From: Spirochaetales bacterium
GTDB taxonomy: Bacteria > Spirochaetota > Spirochaetia > DSM-27196 > SLST01
Assembly (NCBI GenBank): GCA_007130265.1
Contig: SLST01000508.1
Coordinates: forward strand, 1-6,461
Reading direction: 5' to 3'
Length of the DNA stretch: 6,461 nt
Made by a program: the position numbers and the translations under genes. Under the pieces are notes generated by a model. The model saw nothing but the letters and a program-made list of their open reading frames with translations. It searched no databases and was not told the origin of the DNA. Positions 4,213 through 6,461 of the stretch are shown here, piece after piece (the stretch's first letter is position 1; the number at the start of each line of letters is the position of its first letter).

Positions 4213-6461
4213 CTATATCTCGAACACCAGGACCGCCCTCGCCCCATCCTTGTTCTCTACGGTGAAGGTACCGCCGAGCTGCTCACTCAGCATCCTGACG
4301 ATGCGCAGGCCGAAGCCGGACGATTCGTTCAGGCTGAATCCGGGATCCAGACCAACGCCGTTGTCGTGAACCACGAGCGTGGCACGGCCGCCGGTCCTCG
4401 AGAGGTTGACGGCAACACGACCCTCGCCGCTTGCGCCGAACGCGTACTTGAAGACGTTCGTCAGAAGCTCGTTCAGGATGATGCCGACGGGCACCGCTTT
4501 CTGTGAACTGATCTGGAAGTCCGCAACCCGTTTCTCGACGGTGAGCGTCAAAGGCTTCCCATATACTGCGAGAAGAGAATCAACCAGACCATCGAGATAG
4601 GCCTCAATGGAGACGAGCTGATAGCCGTCGCCGATCAGCAGCTTCTCGTAGAGCACGCGGAAGCTGCGAACGCTCGAGACAGCTTCCCGCAGAACGGCTG
4701 CTGCCTCTGCGTTCACGGCGGAGTTCACCCTCATCGACAACAGGCTCTCGATCTGGGCAATATTGTTCTTGATGCGGTGGTGCACCTCCTTGAGGAGCGT
4801 TTCCTTCTGTGATAGCTCGCGCTGGATTTCCTGTTGCGCCTGTCTCTGAAGCGTGACGTCTCGCGACACTCCGACTATGGAGGCGACCTCGCCCTGCGGG
4901 CCCAGCACAGGCGCTGCAGTCGCTTCGTGCCAGTGCCATGACCCATCGGCATGACGGAACCGGTACGTCACCAGCGGAGTGGTTCTTCTGGTCTCGGTGA
5001 GTTCGACTATGTGCTGCCGGCAGGTCCCAAGGTCCTCAGGGTGAACGTAATCGGCGAACCGCTCGCCTCGCATCGCCTGGTAATCGTACCCGGTAGTCAT
5101 GGTTCCTGATGGTGATGCGTACGCGAACGCGCCGTCTGGCGTCAGGCTCCATATCATGGCCGATGAGTGGTCGAGCAACAGCCTGGACTCGGTCTCGCTT
5201 TGGCGAAACGCCAGTTCGGCACGGTTGCGCTCGGTGATGTCGCGGGTGTTGAACAGGACCTCCTCGGGTCGGCCATTGTGATCCTTCAGTATCGTTCCCT
5301 TCGTCTCGAACCACACGTATTCCCCGTCAACTCGCCGGTACCGGTATACAACGGCGGGACTCCCGCCCCCTGATCGCAGGAACTCATGGAACTGGCGATT
5401 GATCGAGGGAACGTCATCCGGATGGACAAAGTCCATAACGTTCTTGTCAACCAGATACTCGACGTCATACCCCAGAGCTCTGTGGGCGTTACTGACCATT
5501 CTGTAGTTGCCCTCAAGGTCGGTGAGGGCGACAGGATCGATGCTGTTATCGAAGATCTTCTCCAACAGATCGGTCTTGGCTTGCAGCGCTTCTTCCGCCT
5601 GTTTGCGCTCGGTGATGTCGCGACCGAAGCAGACAATGCCATCCGGGCTTCCGCCGAGGAAGGACGCAGAGATCTCAACGTCAAACACGGTTCCGTCCTT
5701 CCTGCGATGGCGAGACTCGAAGATCTCGCTCCCGGTCAACCTGATGCGCTCCATCCGTTCGGCCGTATCCTGAGGGCTTTCTTTCGCGTCAATGTCCTGG
5801 ACTCTCAGCTGGAGACACTCGCTCCTGCTGTAGCCGGTCATCTCACAGAAAGCGTCATTCACGTCGAGAAGACTCGCGTCCAGACCTACGAGAAAGTATC
5901 CATCGCGGGAGGTCCTCAAGACCGACTGCAGATAGTTTACCGTGTCTCTTGCCTTTACGCGCCTGTAGAGTTCGTTCGAGAGAATCTCCGTATAGACGAT
6001 GAATCCGCCGATACCGCCGTCGGCTTCGTACCACGGTCGGCATTCCCACCGCGTCCACGCCGTTGTGCCGTCCTCCCGCTCGAACGGATCGTCTTCGCCC
6101 CTGGACACTTCCCCGCGAAGGGCGCGGTCGTGCGCCTCCCGATACTTCAGGGGCAAGTCGGGGAAGACGTCATAGTGGTGCCTTCCGATGACGTCCCGTC
6201 GTTTCACGTTGTACTGATCGAGGTACGGCTTGCTGACATAGATGTATTTCCGCTCTCGATCGTGAACGGCGACGGCACTCTGGTTGTGCTCGATGATGTA
6301 GCCCATCAGATCACGAGAGTGGAGCAACGCGACCCTGTGGCGCTCTTCCTGCATCTTGGCTTCAAACAGCTTCAGCGCCATCTTGATCGATGTACTGAGC
6401 ACGGTGATTCCGGAGTTCTTCACCACGTACCCGTATGAGGTGATCTTCTCGGTCCTTTCGA
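4213..6461 (-). CDS. Sensor histidine kinase: REC (partial), four PAS, HisKA_2, HATPase_c; 5' end outside window
   Basis: The frame is open to the right edge and ends at TAG 4213-4215. Residues below are counted from the GTG at 6426, which is probably not the true start. The first part, including 11 codons upstream of 6426, ends a receiver domain: SYGYVVKN holds the conserved beta5 Lys, and SIKMALKLFEA is the last helix. Four PAS domains follow at about 35-150, 163-280, 287-405 and 412-530. The last three end in a PAC-type RDITER or RDVTLQ motif. The dimerisation region ETLLKEVHHRIKNNIAQIESLL (542-563) is HisKA_2, with His550 (before Arg) the likely phosphate acceptor. The ATP-binding domain shows an N box LNELLTNVFKYAF (651-663), G1 DNGVGL (688-693) and G2 GFGLRIV (704-710). 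No transmembrane segment is visible, so it is probably a cytoplasmic kinase that senses small ligands, redox state or light and is modulated by phosphorelay into its own receiver domain. Signal and partner are unknown. Confidence 0.92.
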   Translation of the reverse strand, partial: ERTEKITSYGYVVKNSGITVLSTSIKMALKLFEAKMQEERHRVALLHSRDLMGYIIEHNQSAVAVHDRERKYIYVSKPYLDQYNVKRRDVIGRHHYDVFPDLPLKYREAHDRALRGEVSRGEDDPFEREDGTTAWTRWECRPWYEADGGIGGFIVYTEILSNELYRRVKARDTVNYLQSVLRTSRDGYFLVGLDASLLDVNDAFCEMTGYSRSECLQLRVQDIDAKESPQDTAERMERIRLTGSEIFESRHRRKDGTVFDVEISASFLGGSPDGIVCFGRDITERKQAEEALQAKTDLLEKIFDNSIDPVALTDLEGNYRMVSNAHRALGYDVEYLVDKNVMDFVHPDDVPSINRQFHEFLRSGGGSPAVVYRYRRVDGEYVWFETKGTILKDHNGRPEEVLFNTRDITERNRAELAFRQSETESRLLLDHSSAMIWSLTPDGAFAYASPSGTMTTGYDYQAMRGERFADYVHPEDLGTCRQHIVELTETRRTTPLVTYRFRHADGSWHWHEATAAPVLGPQGEVASIVGVSRDVTLQRQAQQEIQRELSQKETLLKEVHHRIKNNIAQIESLLSMRVNSAVNAEAAAVLREAVSSVRSFRVLYEKLLIGDGYQLVSIEAYLDGLVDSLLAVYGKPLTLTVEKRVADFQISSQKAVPVGIILNELLTNVFKYAFGASGEGRVAVNLSRTGGRATLVVHDNGVGLDPGFSLNESSGFGLRIVRMLSEQLGGTFTVENKDGARAVLVFEI
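5225..5244. repeat. 20-base direct repeat, copy 1 (PAC motif codons)
   Basis: An exact 20-base match to 5603-5622, 378 bases away, which is exactly 126 codons. On the minus strand it encodes RDITER at the end of the third PAS domain. It reflects either duplication of a PAS unit or strongly conserved codon choice in the motif. Confidence 0.7.
5603..5622. repeat. 20-base direct repeat, copy 2 (PAC motif codons)
   Basis: The second exact copy of the repeat at 5225-5244, encoding RDITER at the end of the second PAS domain (residues 269-274). Confidence 0.7.

Noticed and set aside
6424..6426. GTG at 6426 as the start of the sensor kinase
   Set aside because: The frame stays open to the window edge and the preceding codons continue a receiver-domain tail, so the real start is outside.
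5386..6438. A 350-codon open frame on the plus strand opposite the sensor kinase
   Set aside because: Its translation shows no recognisable domain, while the minus frame encodes clear PAS and kinase motifs. High GC content makes long antisense frames common.

Overview
The window is high-GC bacterial DNA carrying five protein genes on strictly alternating strands (minus, plus, minus, plus, minus). None is in an operon with another. The best hint of the source is the large sensor kinase at the right end. Its first visible residues (S-Y-G-Y-V-V-K-N-S-G..., then S-I-K-M-A-L-K-L-F-E-A) read as the tail of a receiver domain in a style I associate with free-living spirochaetes (Spirochaeta and relatives). 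This assignment is from memory of the family and is moderate at best.

Layout: (1) 1-1380, minus: FAD-dependent oxidoreductase, running off the left edge. (2) 1460-2134, plus: small secreted protein of unknown family. (3) 2143-3438, minus: cytoplasmic six-hairpin (alpha/alpha-barrel) glycosidase-like protein. (4) 3533-4171, plus: DUF1349 protein with a beta-sandwich, carbohydrate-binding-like fold. (5) 4213-6461, minus: receiver/four-PAS/HisKA_2 sensor histidine kinase, its N-terminus cut off at the right edge. No RNA genes, mobile elements or CRISPR were seen.

The most striking part is the two divergent intergenic regions (1381-1459 and 3439-3532). All four outward-facing genes have a clean sigma70-type promoter with a TTGC-type -35 box, exactly 17 bases of spacer and a TAnnnT -10 box. 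In three of the four the -10 box ends only 5 or 6 bases before the ATG, so their mRNAs should be leaderless or nearly so. The fourth (the glycosidase) has a 15-base leader holding a perfect AGGAGG. In both regions the two promoters are back to back about a common centre, with the -35 boxes only 9-10 bases apart. The second region is also a long imperfect palindrome whose arms include the promoter elements.

How the genes might work together: a glycosidase-like enzyme, a DUF1349 protein and an FAD oxidoreductase of a family often found near sugar-catabolic genes suggest carbohydrate processing. Only the glycosidase and DUF1349 genes share a control region that argues for co-regulation. The kinase is convergent with them, and nothing in the sequence ties it to their control.
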